A stretch of DNA of 64,000 nucleotides, taken from contig NZ_SRRP01000001.1 of assembly GCF_004785935.1 (NCBI RefSeq), positions 1,240,001 to 1,304,000 of the forward strand, read 5' to 3'. This document shows, in pieces, positions 21,977-33,107 of this stretch (positions within the stretch are counted from its first letter, which is position 1; the number at the start of each line of letters is the position of its first letter). Source of the stretch: Streptococcus rubneri. GTDB taxonomy: Bacteria; Bacillota; Bacilli; Lactobacillales; Streptococcaceae. The position numbers were made by a program, and so were the translations under genes. A model generated the notes under the pieces. The model was not told the origin of the DNA. It worked only from the letters and a program-made list of their open reading frames with translations, and did not search any database.

Positions 21977-22810
21977 CTAACCCAAATCTAGTTCCCCCTC
22001 TAAATAGGCTTCGATGATTTTATAGACCCCACCTTCCTGGTGAGACGGCGCGGAATATCGGGCTGCTTTTCGAGCATGCTCATCCGCATTTTCCATCGCA
22101 TAGGAATAAGTCGCCAACTCAAGCATTTCGACATCGTTTTGACTATCGCCAAAGGCCATCAAGTGACCACCATCCACGCCCCAATGTTCTTCTAGAAACT
22201 GAATAGCTGTGGCTTTGTTGACCTCAGGTTGCAGAATATCAATGGCTCCATAGCCACTGGCAGCTGGAAGAAGGCGCTCCCCAAACTCTTCCCTAATTTC
22301 TTGTACGAAAGAGGCTACGTTTTCTGGTTCAGTGACGACACTCAACTTGAGGACCTGTTCACCATGTTCTTGGACTAAGTCGTCTACAAACTGCATCCGT
22401 TTGTAAAAAGCAGTAGTTAGCTCCGGCGTCATCAATTGTTCTAAAAGAGGAAATTCTGTTCCCTTCTTAGCAAAACCTCCAGTAAGGCTACTCACGACCA
22501 GATGAAGCTCTTGCTCGCGTCCCGCTAGATGACGTAAAACTTCCTGTACCAACTCTTCAGGCCAGGTACACTCTCGGATCAATTCTCCTTTTTCTAGGAC
22601 TCGTGCCCCATTCGCTAGAACCAGGGTAACTCGGTCCTTTATCTCTCCTAATACATGGGCCATTCGACTATATCCATTCCCTGTCGCAATGACAAAAGGA
22701 ATTCCTCTTAGATCCAGTTGATCTAAAATAGCACTTAAACGCTCACGATCAATTTCTCCTCGCTCGTTCATGAGAGTCCCGTCCATATCTGTTGCAATCA
22801 TTTGTATCAT
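21977..22810 (-). CDS. Cof-type HAD-IIB sugar/nucleotide phosphatase
   Basis: The protein has HAD motif I (ATDMDGTLMN), motif II (VIATGNGY in place of the usual Thr/Ser-Gly context), motif III Lys in NKATAI, and motif IV FGDSQNDVEML. The Cof/IIB cap lies between motifs II and III. Such enzymes dephosphorylate sugar phosphates, PLP or FMN; the substrate cannot be predicted. I chose the ATG at 22810 (278 aa) because AGAGGTGG lies just upstream; an ATG 39 nt earlier lacks a ribosome binding site. Confidence 0.88.
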   Translation of the reverse strand: MIQMIATDMDGTLMNERGEIDRERLSAILDQLDLRGIPFVIATGNGYSRMAHVLGEIKDRVTLVLANGARVLEKGELIRECTWPEELVQEVLRHLAGREQELHLVVSSLTGGFAKKGTEFPLLEQLMTPELTTAFYKRMQFVDDLVQEHGEQVLKLSVVTEPENVASFVQEIREEFGERLLPAASGYGAIDILQPEVNKATAIQFLEEHWGVDGGHLMAFGDSQNDVEMLELATYSYAMENADEHARKAARYSAPSHQEGGVYKIIEAYLEGELDLG

Positions 22811-23069
22811 ATCGCCACCTCTTGGCCTTATTCTATCCCTATTATACACTTTTCTTTCTTGGTTTAGGAAACATCTTTCCCCAAAGACCTGCTCTCCTTC
22901 ATCTCTTCTTAAAAATTAACAAAAATCTCATCCCTTCTCTTTAATTTTTTGTCCAATTTTATTATAATATAGATAGTAGAATTTTCCCTGTATAGATCAA
23001 CTAGCAGACTCTTTCATTTCCAGTACAACATTCGGTCTGCTTTCCCCGCTAAAGACATAAGAGGTAGTA

Positions 23070-23945
23070 ATGAAAACTGACACTCTATACCGACAAACAA
23101 CTTTTGCCAATAAGGATTTTCCTTTTTCTATCAAACAGATCCTAACTCAAAATGGGCAACCAGACATTTTATTTCACTGGCATACCGATATCGAAATTAT
23201 TTATGTAAGTGAAGGCACAGCCCAGTTCCATATCGATTATGAGTATTTTGATAGCCAAGCTGGTGACATTATCTTGATCCGACCAAATGCCCTCCATTCC
23301 ATCCACCCTATCCAAAGAGCCACCCATACTATGGATGTCCTCCACTTTAATCTGGACTTAGTTGGGATTAGCCATAAAAATATTGCGACCCTTAAATACT
23401 TGCAACCTTTGCACAATGGAGATTTTGAATTTGCGCGTCGCATCCAACCAGACGCTCCAGGCTATGAAGAAATCAAGAGCTGTCTTTTGGACTGTATGAA
23501 AAACGGGAGAGACCAAGGCCCCTTCTATGAGCTCCGCATTAAATCCCAGCTTAACGAGCTCCTTTATCTTCTCTATTCTCATCACTACATCGTCGAGAAG
23601 AAATTCTCCACAGAGGCCTACCGAAGAGAAGAAAAAATTCGCTTGGTTCTTGATCATATCTCTGATCACTATCAAGAAGAACTCATGATTGAGCAGTTGG
23701 CAGAGCTTTGCAATTTTAGTCCAACCCACTTTATGAACTTTTTCAAAAAACAACTGGGGATTTCCTGTATGGAATACATCATTCAATTCCGTCTCAAAAA
23801 AGCTGCCCATCTTTTGCAGCATTCAGATCAAGCCATCATTGAGATTGCTAGCCAGTCAGGCTTCAATAATCTCTCAAACTTTAACCGCCAGTTTAAGAAA
23901 TACTACGAAACAACTCCTAGTCACTATCGAAAAGCCTGCCTCTAA
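23070..23945 (+). CDS. AraC-family transcriptional regulator
   Basis: The 291-aa protein has an N-terminal cupin-like sensor (residues about 20-130, FHWHTDIEIIYVSEG and GDIILIRPNALHS) and a C-terminal double helix-turn-helix (about 185-285) with the signature AAHLLQHSDQAIIEIA...GFNNLSNFNRQFKKYY. Cupin-AraC regulators usually sense a sugar and activate nearby carbohydrate genes, but no such gene is adjacent. AGAGGTAG precedes the ATG and a TATAATATAG -10 lies about 100 bp upstream. It is a single-gene unit ended by a strong terminator. Confidence 0.9.
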   Translation: MKTDTLYRQTTFANKDFPFSIKQILTQNGQPDILFHWHTDIEIIYVSEGTAQFHIDYEYFDSQAGDIILIRPNALHSIHPIQRATHTMDVLHFNLDLVGISHKNIATLKYLQPLHNGDFEFARRIQPDAPGYEEIKSCLLDCMKNGRDQGPFYELRIKSQLNELLYLLYSHHYIVEKKFSTEAYRREEKIRLVLDHISDHYQEELMIEQLAELCNFSPTHFMNFFKKQLGISCMEYIIQFRLKKAAHLLQHSDQAIIEIASQSGFNNLSNFNRQFKKYYETTPSHYRKACL

Positions 23946-23962
23946 TCAAACCATCAAACAGT

Positions 23963-24007
23963 AAAAGGACATAGAACATGTTTAAGCCAGATGTTCTATG
24001 TCCTTTT
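23963..24007. terminator. Bidirectional terminator
   Basis: Perfect 17-bp stem AAAAGGACATAGAACAT/ATGTTCTATGTCCTTTT with an 11-nt loop, between the convergent araC-like and mutS-like genes. Confidence 0.88.
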
Positions 24008-24058
24008 AATTTATTTACAGTAGGAACCTGGGATAGAGCCAAGTACCTCGTATCTTTA

Positions 24059-25723
24059 TCAGTTCAACATTCTTTTCAAAGACCATTTCCCTGTTTCTTC
24101 ATATTGTTCAATTAACTCTTGAGCAGTTAGAGTAATTTCCGAAGGGAAATGGAGGCTTTTTAATGTATTCACCGCGTTCTTAGTCACTGCCGAGCCCTGC
24201 TTTATGTGATAATCAAAGACAATTTTTCCATCGACATAGCGACTATCGAAATGATAATTATCATTTACTGCACCAGATGCTACGACTAACTCAATGTCAT
24301 GACTCGATATCATATACAAGCAATTACGACCAGATAGCCAGCGGACAATGCCCAATCCTGCTCCAATTCGCTCGATGGTATTGGTTCCTTTAAAGAGTTC
24401 ATCAATAAAGAAATAATGAAAACCAGGCTTTTTTAGATTCTCAATCATTCTGAGAATCGTTTTACTCTCTGTAATAAAATAACTATCTCCAACCTCAATA
24501 TCATCGCTGACATCCATGGAAGTCATAACATGTCCATAAGGAAGCTCAAAACTTTCACCATAGGCGAATCCCAATCCCTGAGCCAGAATACAGTTAATGG
24601 CTACCATTTTCAGATAAGTAGATTTCCCCGAGGCATTATCCCCACTAATCACCATATTTTTTTCAAAACTGACATCGTTCACAACAGGATTCGCTATCAA
24701 AGGGTGGTAGATCCCCTTACCCTTGATCCCTCCATCTTGTTTAAAACAGGGATGACAGACCAATTTACCATCACGCTTATGGCGTAGAAGGCTAATAGCT
24801 ACTTCCAATTCGCCCAAAAGATTGATTGTTTCCTGCGCTTCTTTCTGATGAGCCCTCACTTGCTGATAGATATAGATCTGGGCAATCTGCGGAATTAAGA
24901 AAAGAAAATTAAGGTAAATCAGGATAATTTCCATCTCGGAGTTTCCTGTTGGACTTTGTAAGATGCTGGAAATGACTTTCGTCTTCTTAAATGGTTGGAC
25001 AGCCTGTTTGAGTGCTTCTTGTTTCGGAAGCGCTAAACGACTCAACTTTTCCGCTGAAGCAAAGATGCGAACCAGGTAACTAACTTGATCCAAGCGCGTT
25101 TTATTCGACCAATTCCGAATGCTCGAAAAAATGATATTAAACGTCACACTCGCTATCAAGACTGAAAAGGCTTGAATTTTAAAAAACGGAAGAAAGAAAA
25201 GAGAGAGGACTGGCAAACACGCTAAAAAAATATAGAGAGAAAGATAGATCCTCGAATCTTGATTCCCTGGATTAGCGACAATACTTCTAGCCATATTGTG
25301 ATTCTTTTTCCCCAATTGGTTCATGATTACCTGAACCCTCAGACGAAGATCAGGCTGACGTTCAAAAAATTCCTCCAACTCCCTCAAAGAGTCATCTGGT
25401 TGAAATGTTAGCAAACGCATTTTCTGATACAAAGCTTCTGCTCCTATACTAGACTGCGTATAGTTCAACTGATCAAACACTTTATGTAAAGCCAAATCAT
25501 ACCAAGTTTGATCGTCTACCTGGCTATCTGTTGGTTGGATGGTAGAAGCTAGCAACATACCATCCACTAAACTTTCTTCAGTATCTTTTTTGATAAAGAA
25601 CCGTTCTCCATCCCATGCCTTTGCTAATCTTTTCCTCAGACGAATCATTGACATATAATTTGTTAGAACAATAACCATGACCAGTCCAATGAGGCCAACT
25701 GGCAGCCATCCAAGATTGTCCAC
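24059..25723 (-). CDS. Membrane-embedded MutS-like ATPase
   Basis: The 554-aa protein combines membrane segments with a MutS-type ATPase. One hydrophobic helix is at residues about 4-24, a pair at about 165-205 and another region at about 265-290. The C-terminal ABC-like domain has Walker A SGDNASGKST (about 360), the MutS-type DSYFITE segment, Walker B HYFFIDELFKGTN and the H-switch SSHD. Mismatch-binding domain I and connector domain II are missing, so it is not mismatch-repair MutS. The start is a GTG with AAGGA upstream, 17 bp after the capA-like gene. The function of these membrane MutS homologues is not established. Confidence 0.82.
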   Translation of the reverse strand: MDNLGWLPVGLIGLVMVIVLTNYMSMIRLRKRLAKAWDGERFFIKKDTEESLVDGMLLASTIQPTDSQVDDQTWYDLALHKVFDQLNYTQSSIGAEALYQKMRLLTFQPDDSLRELEEFFERQPDLRLRVQVIMNQLGKKNHNMARSIVANPGNQDSRIYLSLYIFLACLPVLSLFFLPFFKIQAFSVLIASVTFNIIFSSIRNWSNKTRLDQVSYLVRIFASAEKLSRLALPKQEALKQAVQPFKKTKVISSILQSPTGNSEMEIILIYLNFLFLIPQIAQIYIYQQVRAHQKEAQETINLLGELEVAISLLRHKRDGKLVCHPCFKQDGGIKGKGIYHPLIANPVVNDVSFEKNMVISGDNASGKSTYLKMVAINCILAQGLGFAYGESFELPYGHVMTSMDVSDDIEVGDSYFITESKTILRMIENLKKPGFHYFFIDELFKGTNTIERIGAGLGIVRWLSGRNCLYMISSHDIELVVASGAVNDNYHFDSRYVDGKIVFDYHIKQGSAVTKNAVNTLKSLHFPSEITLTAQELIEQYEETGKWSLKRMLN

Positions 25724-25740
25724 TCTCTATTTTTTCCTTC

Positions 25741-27078
25741 CTATTTCCAATCCAAATGAACGTGTTCTTTCATTTCCTGATATGCCGCATCCACTCGGTC
25801 CTTGGTGTCCTCATCTAATTTTTCCCGGTATTTCCCTCCCTCAATCCAGTCCTCTAAGATATAAGTCTGGTAATGATAGAGTTCATAGCCCTCAGGGGAA
25901 TAGGTCCCCTTTGGTGTCCGGCTAACCCAGGTCGGATGAGCCTTTGCTGTCTTGATTCGTGTTTTACGCCCTACTTTTTCGACCGTGACATCCATCAAGA
26001 CCCCTCGCTCAGTCCATTGAGCGTTCTCTATCTCTTCCATGGTTTCTATCCGTTGATTCGAAAGAAAATTTCCCATAGAATAAATAATCAGCTTTTGCTG
26101 TCCATCCTTATCAACAATTTCAGAAGGCTGAACCACATGGGGATGACCGCCAAAAACGATATCAGCTCCCCAAGAAATCATTTTATGATAAAGTTCCTTT
26201 TGTTCCTCCGTCGGCTCTAGGTCGTACTCAATTCCCATCTGTGGCATAACGATCGTAAGATCTGCCTCAGTTTCAGCCTTTTGGATTTCCTTGCGCATGC
26301 GTTCCTCGTTGAGGTCCGACAAACGATTGTCATAATCTTCTTGATCTAAATAGGCTTCCAAGCCATTAAAACCGTAGGAATAGGCTAAAATAGCAATCTT
26401 AATGCCATTGATCTCTTTAATGAGGAGAGGAGCTTGGTCCCGTGTCTCGTGAGGATAGACCCCTACTGTCTGAATTCCAGCATCTTCAAAAGCCTTGGCT
26501 GTTGAAAAGACACCTTCCAGACCAGAATCTAGAATGTGGTTGTGGCCCAAGTCCATCACCTGGTAACCTGCCTTTTTGATCGAATCTACTACAGACTCAG
26601 GCGCATTAAAGAGAGGGTAACCAGCCAGATAATAATTCGGATTGATGGTTCCCTCGAAATCTCCTAAAACCAAGTCCGCCTGTTTCAACCAAGATTTAGC
26701 ATAGCGATAATTCTCAGAAAAATCATAGCTTCCATCTTCCTTGGCTGCACTCATATAGAGCAAGTCATGATAAAGCTGATCTCCATTGGCCATGATCCGA
26801 GCCGTCCGAGGGATTTGATTCGCATCCAGTTCTTCCTTTTGTTCGATACTATCTGGCATTTCTGTCGCTGTAATGGGAAAACCATTAAATTTTTGTACCC
26901 ACAAGACTACATTGGCAGCCGCAAATACAGTAATCAGCAAACCATAGACAAACTGTTCATTTGTCAAATGGATCGCTGTTACCTTTTCCAATCCAGCATC
27001 CAACCATTCATTGAACATAGTCAGAATATCTTTTCCGACTCCTTTCCACCCTTTCAGAAGATCCTTCCAATTTTTCAT
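25741..27078 (-). CDS. CapA-family (poly-gamma-glutamate synthesis type) membrane-anchored metallophosphatase
   Basis: The protein is about 445 aa with one membrane helix (about residues 40-65) and a CapA metallophosphoesterase-like domain: ANGDQLYHD, LGDFEGTINP, GHNHILDSG and GGHPHVVQPSE. In Bacillus, CapA takes part in poly-gamma-glutamate export, but streptococcal members stand alone and their substrate is unknown. The ATG at 27078 has AGAGG upstream and is preferred to an ATG 18 nt earlier. It is followed after 17 bp by the MutS-like gene, so the two form an operon. Confidence 0.85.
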   Translation of the reverse strand: MKNWKDLLKGWKGVGKDILTMFNEWLDAGLEKVTAIHLTNEQFVYGLLITVFAAANVVLWVQKFNGFPITATEMPDSIEQKEELDANQIPRTARIMANGDQLYHDLLYMSAAKEDGSYDFSENYRYAKSWLKQADLVLGDFEGTINPNYYLAGYPLFNAPESVVDSIKKAGYQVMDLGHNHILDSGLEGVFSTAKAFEDAGIQTVGVYPHETRDQAPLLIKEINGIKIAILAYSYGFNGLEAYLDQEDYDNRLSDLNEERMRKEIQKAETEADLTIVMPQMGIEYDLEPTEEQKELYHKMISWGADIVFGGHPHVVQPSEIVDKDGQQKLIIYSMGNFLSNQRIETMEEIENAQWTERGVLMDVTVEKVGRKTRIKTAKAHPTWVSRTPKGTYSPEGYELYHYQTYILEDWIEGGKYREKLDEDTKDRVDAAYQEMKEHVHLDWK

Positions 27079-27294
27079 CCTTTTTCCTCTTCCCATTCTT
27101 TTCTCGCACCCAAAGGACTTTCCCTAGCAAAAATCTGCTAGGGGAGCTAATACCCTTTTTTTTCATTGTAACACAATTTTGATAAAAGAAAAAAGGTTGA
27201 CCTAGCATTCACAAAGTTCTTGTTTTCCTTACCTACAAAGCTCCACATGAGGAAGAGAAAAGAGAGGATAACCCCCTCTCTTTGAAACATCCTC

Positions 27295-28230
27295 TTACTG
27301 TAAGTCCTTGATTAAGTTCCCATATCCTTCTTGCTCCATTTCCTCTTTCGGAATAAAGCGCAGAGAGGCTGAATTGATACAATAGCGAAGGCCTCCTTGG
27401 TCTCTTGGTCCATCGGTAAAGACATGACCGAGGTGGGTATTGCCTGAGCGGGAACGAACTTCAATCCGCTCCATCCCGTGGCTATGATCCTGGTAATAAT
27501 GAACGACATCTTTGGCAATAGGGCGAGAGAAACTCGGCCATCCACAGCCAGACGCAAACTTATCCTTGGCAAAGAAGAGGGGCTCTCCAGTCGTGATATC
27601 CACGTAGATACCCTCTTCAAAGGTCTGGTCATAGGCATTGTGGAAAGGGCGCTCTGTCGCACTCTCTTGAGTGACTTGGTACTGCTCCTCTGTCAATCGT
27701 GCCTTTAATTCCTCTTGACTGGGCTTGGGATAGGTTGCCGGATCAATCAAGGGTTGGTCAGCATCCGTCACATCGATATGGCAATAGCCCCCAGGATTCT
27801 TCTTGAGGTAGTCTTGGTGGTAGTCCTCAGCTAGGATGTAGTGCCGCAAAGGTTCTAGTTCCACCGCGATCCTGCGGCCAAGCTGCTCTTCTAGCTCCGC
27901 AAACACTTGGGCGATCACCTCACGGTCCGCATCGTCCAGGTAATAGACACCGGTTCGGTACTGGCGACCTCGATCATTTCCCTGTTTGTTCATGGACAAG
28001 GGATCAATCACACGGAAATAGTAGAGCAGAATCGCTCGTAGGGTGATTTTGTCTGGATCGTAGATGACCTGAACGGTCTCTGCATGATCCGTTTCCTTGA
28101 TCAGTTGGTAATTGGTCGTTTCCACCTGGCCATTGGCATAGCCCACTGTCGTCTGTTCTACACCAGGGATCCGTGAAAAATACTCCTCCAATCCCCAAAA
28201 ACAGCCACCTGCTAGATAAATCTCTGCCAT
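27295..28230 (-). CDS. msrAB: Bifunctional peptide methionine sulfoxide reductase MsrA/MsrB
   Basis: This fusion repairs both epimers of methionine sulfoxide in proteins. The N-terminal MsrA domain has the catalytic Cys in [11 protein letters not shown]. The C-terminal MsrB domain (from about residue 170) has SGCGWPSF and the catalytic Cys in [12 protein letters not shown] chose the ATG at 28230 (311 aa) because GAGG lies 7 nt upstream; the ATG 45 nt earlier is weaker. No signal peptide is present, so this is the cytosolic form. It suits an organism that makes H2O2 through SpxB. Confidence 0.95.
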   Translation of the reverse strand: MAEIYLAGGCFWGLEEYFSRIPGVEQTTVGYANGQVETTNYQLIKETDHAETVQVIYDPDKITLRAILLYYFRVIDPLSMNKQGNDRGRQYRTGVYYLDDADREVIAQVFAELEEQLGRRIAVELEPLRHYILAEDYHQDYLKKNPGGYCHIDVTDADQPLIDPATYPKPSQEELKARLTEEQYQVTQESATERPFHNAYDQTFEEGIYVDITTGEPLFFAKDKFASGCGWPSFSRPIAKDVVHYYQDHSHGMERIEVRSRSGNTHLGHVFTDGPRDQGGLRYCINSASLRFIPKEEMEQEGYGNLIKDLQ

Positions 28231-28507
28231 CTTTTTTCCTCGCTTCCTGCATTCCCTAAGAGGAACGCTTGACATCTATTAGCTCCATCATAATCCAAGA
28301 GGCTCAGATTTTCAAGGATTCTGCATCAAAAATCCCTTCTACTATACCAGTAAAAGGGATTAGATTATTCTTATTTTTCAAATAGGAAAAAGAGTGAGTA
28401 GTAGAAATTCCAAAATGATATGGTTAACTGATGTAGAAAATCATGAAGGACTAGCATGACCAACACCTCCTCTGAATATCTGTGGACAAACACAAAGCTA
28501 TCATCAA

Positions 28508-28891
28508 CTACAAAACCACTGTCGGTCCGTAGACCTGTAACTGAGACTTCACCCTGTCATAATGAAAGCGATCATACACTCTCCAAGCTTGAAACGTTGC
28601 TTCATCCAAGTGCAGGGCACTCAAACCAATCAAGAAGCTCGCTCTTTGATAAAACTTCTCTAGCTCCATTAAGACACGATTGTCCACACGCTCTACCTCT
28701 TTTAAATAGCGAAGGATATAGTCCAGATTTTCCTGAAATCGGACTGCGTCTGGAATGGTCTGGGAATAAGCCAAAAAGGAGTCCTCAATAGCTTGAATAG
28801 TAAGCAAGGCTTCCTGAATAAAGTCACCAGCTCCCATGAGAATCACCTTCCTTTCCGAACTTACCAAAAAAGAAACAAACTCATTCTTCAC
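28508..28891 (-). CDS. Conserved hypothetical small protein
   Basis: The protein is helical, without membrane segments, and I do not recognise its family. Two starts are credible: a GTG at 28891 (127 aa, AAAGGA 5 nt upstream, TATAAT about 25 bp upstream) and an ATG at 28837 (109 aa, AAGGTGA 5 nt upstream). The sequence after the second start (GAGDFIQEALLTIQAIEDS) looks better conserved in style. The C-terminal half has paired aromatic/charged residues (YDRFHYDRVKSQ). It is monocistronic. Confidence 0.6.
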   Translation of the reverse strand: MKNEFVSFLVSSERKVILMGAGDFIQEALLTIQAIEDSFLAYSQTIPDAVRFQENLDYILRYLKEVERVDNRVLMELEKFYQRASFLIGLSALHLDEATFQAWRVYDRFHYDRVKSQLQVYGPTVVL

Positions 28892-29008
28892 CTAAATCCT
28901 TTCATCTTCATTATACACCATTTCACTCCTATCTGAGCAAAATATAGTTGCAAAACAACTGAAACCAGGACCAGTTTTTTGTCACTCTTTGCAGTTTAAG
29001 AAAAGCTA

Positions 29009-29045
29009 AAAAGAACCCCTCCGTTCTTAGTAACGTGAGGGGTTC
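29009..29045 (-). terminator. Intrinsic terminator of pyrD
   Basis: GAACCCCTC pairs with GAGGGGTTC (29013-29045), followed on the minus strand by TTTTTAG, 17 bp after the pyrD stop. Confidence 0.8.
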
Positions 29046-29061
29046 TTCTCATCATCCTAAC

Positions 29062-29997
29062 TTAATCCATATAGCGCAGTTTCCCACGGAAGTCTTCTAG
29101 GCTTTGGTAGCCTTTTTCTTCCATGATGGCTTTGAGTTCCGCAGTAATGCGATCAAAAGCCCCTACTCCTTCTTTATGAAGGGTGGTTCCGATTTGCACC
29201 ATACTAGCTCCACAAAGGATATGCTCAAAGGCATCGCGACCGGTCAAGACGCCACCTGTCCCTACAATCTGAATTTCTGGATTCAACCGTTGGTAAAAGG
29301 CATGGACATTGGCCAGAGCAGTTGGCTTGATGTATTCTCCACCAATCCCACCAAAGCCGTTCTTCGGACGGATCACTACGGATTCATCCTCGATGTAGAG
29401 GCCGTTTCCAATCGAGTTGACGCAGTTGACAAACTTGAGCGGGTATTTGTTAAAGATCGCTGCTGCTTGATCAAAATGGACGATATCAAAGTAAGGCGGT
29501 AGTTTAATCCCCAGTGGTTTAGTAAAGTAAGCAAAAACTTCTGAAAGGATACGATCCGTCATCTCAAAATCATAGGCAATCTGAGGCTTCCCAGGAACAT
29601 TGGGACAAGAAAGGTTTAACTCCGTCAAACCTTTAAAGTCACTGTCTTGCACTTTTTTCAAGATGGTATGGGTCTCTTCAGGAGACATACCGACGAGAGA
29701 TAAGAAGAAAGTCCGGTCAGGATCCCTTTCTTGCAAGTCCAATAGGTAATTCAAATAATAGTCCAAACCTTGGTTGGGCAGACCCATAGAATTGATTGAA
29801 CCAAGTGGCACATCTTGGTAGCGTGGCTCTGGATTTCCAGCACGGAACTCCAAGGTCGCAGTCTTGGTCACAAATGTTCCCGCAGCAGAATTCTTTACTT
29901 CTTCAAGTTCTGCAATTGTCATACAGGCCACACCAGCAGCATTCATCAGGCAGTTGTCAAACTCAAAACCTGCAATGTTTGTTTTTGTCGATACCAT
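29062..29997 (-). CDS. pyrD: Dihydroorotate dehydrogenase, class 1A (fumarate type)
   Basis: It oxidises dihydroorotate to orotate in pyrimidine synthesis with bound FMN and, in class 1A, fumarate as acceptor. The 311-aa chain has the class 1 catalytic Cys in [13 protein letters not shown], the NSMGLPNQG substrate loop and the FMN-phosphate motif [11 protein letters not shown]. Class 1A needs no PyrK partner, and none is encoded here. The ATG at 29997 has AAGGAG 6 nt upstream, better than an in-frame start 33 nt earlier. It is separate from other pyr genes. Confidence 0.95.
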   Translation of the reverse strand: MVSTKTNIAGFEFDNCLMNAAGVACMTIAELEEVKNSAAGTFVTKTATLEFRAGNPEPRYQDVPLGSINSMGLPNQGLDYYLNYLLDLQERDPDRTFFLSLVGMSPEETHTILKKVQDSDFKGLTELNLSCPNVPGKPQIAYDFEMTDRILSEVFAYFTKPLGIKLPPYFDIVHFDQAAAIFNKYPLKFVNCVNSIGNGLYIEDESVVIRPKNGFGGIGGEYIKPTALANVHAFYQRLNPEIQIVGTGGVLTGRDAFEHILCGASMVQIGTTLHKEGVGAFDRITAELKAIMEEKGYQSLEDFRGKLRYMD

Positions 29998-30028
29998 CTT
30001 CTTCTCCTTGGAACGAATTCTTACAGCC

Positions 30029-30037
30029 ATTATAGCA
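30029..30037 (-). promoter_or_regulatory. Extended -10 promoter of pyrD
   Basis: TGCTATAAT on the minus strand, about 30 bp before the pyrD start, with a weak -35. No PyrR attenuator structure was recognised. Confidence 0.6.
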
Positions 30038-30211
30038 CGAAAATGACCTCTAGAGTTCAGAAAACTAGAAATTAAGAAAGAACGTCCGGAAATAGAAAAA
30101 TCGCCTTGTATTTCTCTCTCTTTCTAGAGATTATTGAATAGAAATACCGTACATCTTCAGATGATTGTTACCTTATGAAACTATTTAAGTCTACTCAAAT
30201 TCAAGTCGTGA

Positions 30212-31714
<1,503 letters not shown>

Positions 31715-31730
31715 TTTGATTCTTTTGCCT

Positions 31731-31764
31731 CACCTCTGAATCCTTTGGTTTCGGAGGTGTTTTT
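31731..31764 (+). terminator. Intrinsic terminator of gdhA
   Basis: CACCTC pairs with GAGGTG around a partly paired loop and is followed by TTTTTC, 17 bp after the gdhA stop. Confidence 0.8.
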
Positions 31765-31770
31765 CTTGAT

Positions 31771-31809
31771 AAAAAAAGAAGATTGGAAAAACCAAATCTT
31801 CTTTTTTTT
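31771..31809 (-). terminator. Intrinsic terminator of the heat-shock operon
   Basis: A7GAAGATT pairs with AATCTTCT8 around a 9-nt loop and overlaps the dnaJ stop. The A/T flanks allow function in both directions. Confidence 0.85.
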
Positions 31810-32953
31810 ATAAATCATCCAAGGCATCTTTCATCTTGTCAAAGAAGCCTTTTTTCTTTGGATTTACCTTGATATCACCAGCTTCCGCAAATGCACGAAG
31901 GGCTTCTTTTTGCTTGTCATTTAGACCTGTTGGTGTCACTACATTAACAGATACATATTGATCTCCTACAGAGCCACCACGCAAGCTTGGTGCTCCCTTA
32001 CCACGGAGTCGGAATTTCTTACCAGTCTGGGTTCCTTCAGGGATGACCAAGTCAACATCGCCGTGAACCGTTGGTACATGGACCGTATCTCCAAGAGCAG
32101 CCTGAACAACATTCAAGTTCAATTTATAGTAGATGGTTGATCCATCACGCTCGAATTTGTCGCTCGGCTCAACGTTGACCACCACATAGAGATCTCCGTA
32201 TGGTCCTCCATTAAAGCCAGCTTCTCCTTGACCAGAGAGGCGGATTTGTTGACCTGTTTCAACTCCAGCAGGGATTTTCACATTGACACTGTGCGCTTGT
32301 TTCTCGTGACCAGTCCCATGACAGGTAGTACAAGGTTCTTTGATTTCTTGACCACGTCCATGGCAGACATCACAGGTTACCTGACGACGCATCATTCCTA
32401 GAGGGGTTTGTGTATCCACATTGATCACACCCGAACCATGACAACGTCCACAGGTCACAGGACTAGTACCCGGCTTAGCACCAGAGCCATTACATGTGCG
32501 ACAGCTGGCTTCCCGATGGTACTTCACTTCCTTCTCAGTTCCAAAGATAGCTTCTTCAAACTTAAGATTGACGCGGTACTGAAGGTCGTCTCCTTGACGT
32601 GGAGCATTTGGGTTGCGACTCGCACCGCCACCTCCAAAGAAGCTTGAGAAAATGTCTTCAAAGCCACCAAAGCCAGCGCCATCAAAACCACCGAAACCAC
32701 CAGCTCCGCCACCGAAGCCACCAAAACCACCGTTGGCTCCTGCAGCACCGTATTGGTCATAAGCTGCCCGCTTTTGTTCGTCGCTTAAAGTCTCATAAGC
32801 TTCTTGAACTTCCTTGTACTTTTCCTCAGCACCAGGTTCTTTGTTGATATCCGGGTGATATTTCTTAGATAATTTCCGATAGGCTTTCTTGATCTCATCT
32901 TGAGATGCATTCTTTGAAACGCCCAAACGTTCATAAAATTCAGTATTGTTCAT
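31808..32953 (-). CDS. dnaJ: Co-chaperone DnaJ (Hsp40)
   Basis: DnaJ delivers unfolded substrates to DnaK and stimulates its ATPase. The 381-aa protein has a J domain with KYHPDINKE (HPD), a Gly/Phe-rich linker (residues about 75-115), four CxxCxGxG zinc repeats ([32 protein letters not shown]) and the C-terminal substrate domain. It is the last gene of the heat-shock operon. It is separated from dnaK by a DJ-1-like gene and by long palindromes, an unusual arrangement. Confidence 0.97.
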   Translation of the reverse strand: MNNTEFYERLGVSKNASQDEIKKAYRKLSKKYHPDINKEPGAEEKYKEVQEAYETLSDEQKRAAYDQYGAAGANGGFGGFGGGAGGFGGFDGAGFGGFEDIFSSFFGGGGASRNPNAPRQGDDLQYRVNLKFEEAIFGTEKEVKYHREASCRTCNGSGAKPGTSPVTCGRCHGSGVINVDTQTPLGMMRRQVTCDVCHGRGQEIKEPCTTCHGTGHEKQAHSVNVKIPAGVETGQQIRLSGQGEAGFNGGPYGDLYVVVNVEPSDKFERDGSTIYYKLNLNVVQAALGDTVHVPTVHGDVDLVIPEGTQTGKKFRLRGKGAPSLRGGSVGDQYVSVNVVTPTGLNDKQKEALRAFAEAGDIKVNPKKKGFFDKMKDALDDL

Positions 32954-32963
32954 TTAAGATACT

Positions 32964-33077
32964 AAGAGCGAACAGAAAGCGACTGAAATTTAGGAAACCG
33001 ACAAGAAATCCTGATTTCTTAGGCGGTTTATCTAATTTCCAAGCTTTCCGCTCGAGTTCAATTCTCCGAACGCTCTT
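32964..33077. repeat. Long imperfect palindrome upstream of dnaJ
   Basis: About 114 bp form one interrupted inverted repeat. The outer arms AAGAGCG/CGCTCTT, a middle GAAATTTAGG-like arm with its complement and an inner AAGAAATC/GATTTCTT follow each other in register. It fills the gap between the DJ-1-like gene and dnaJ. Confidence 0.65.
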
Positions 33078-33107
33078 TGTTCCTTTCTATAATTTCCATG
33101 TAAAACT

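Noticed and set aside
24059-25723. DNA mismatch-repair MutS
   Set aside because: The protein has membrane helices and lacks the mismatch-binding and connector domains.
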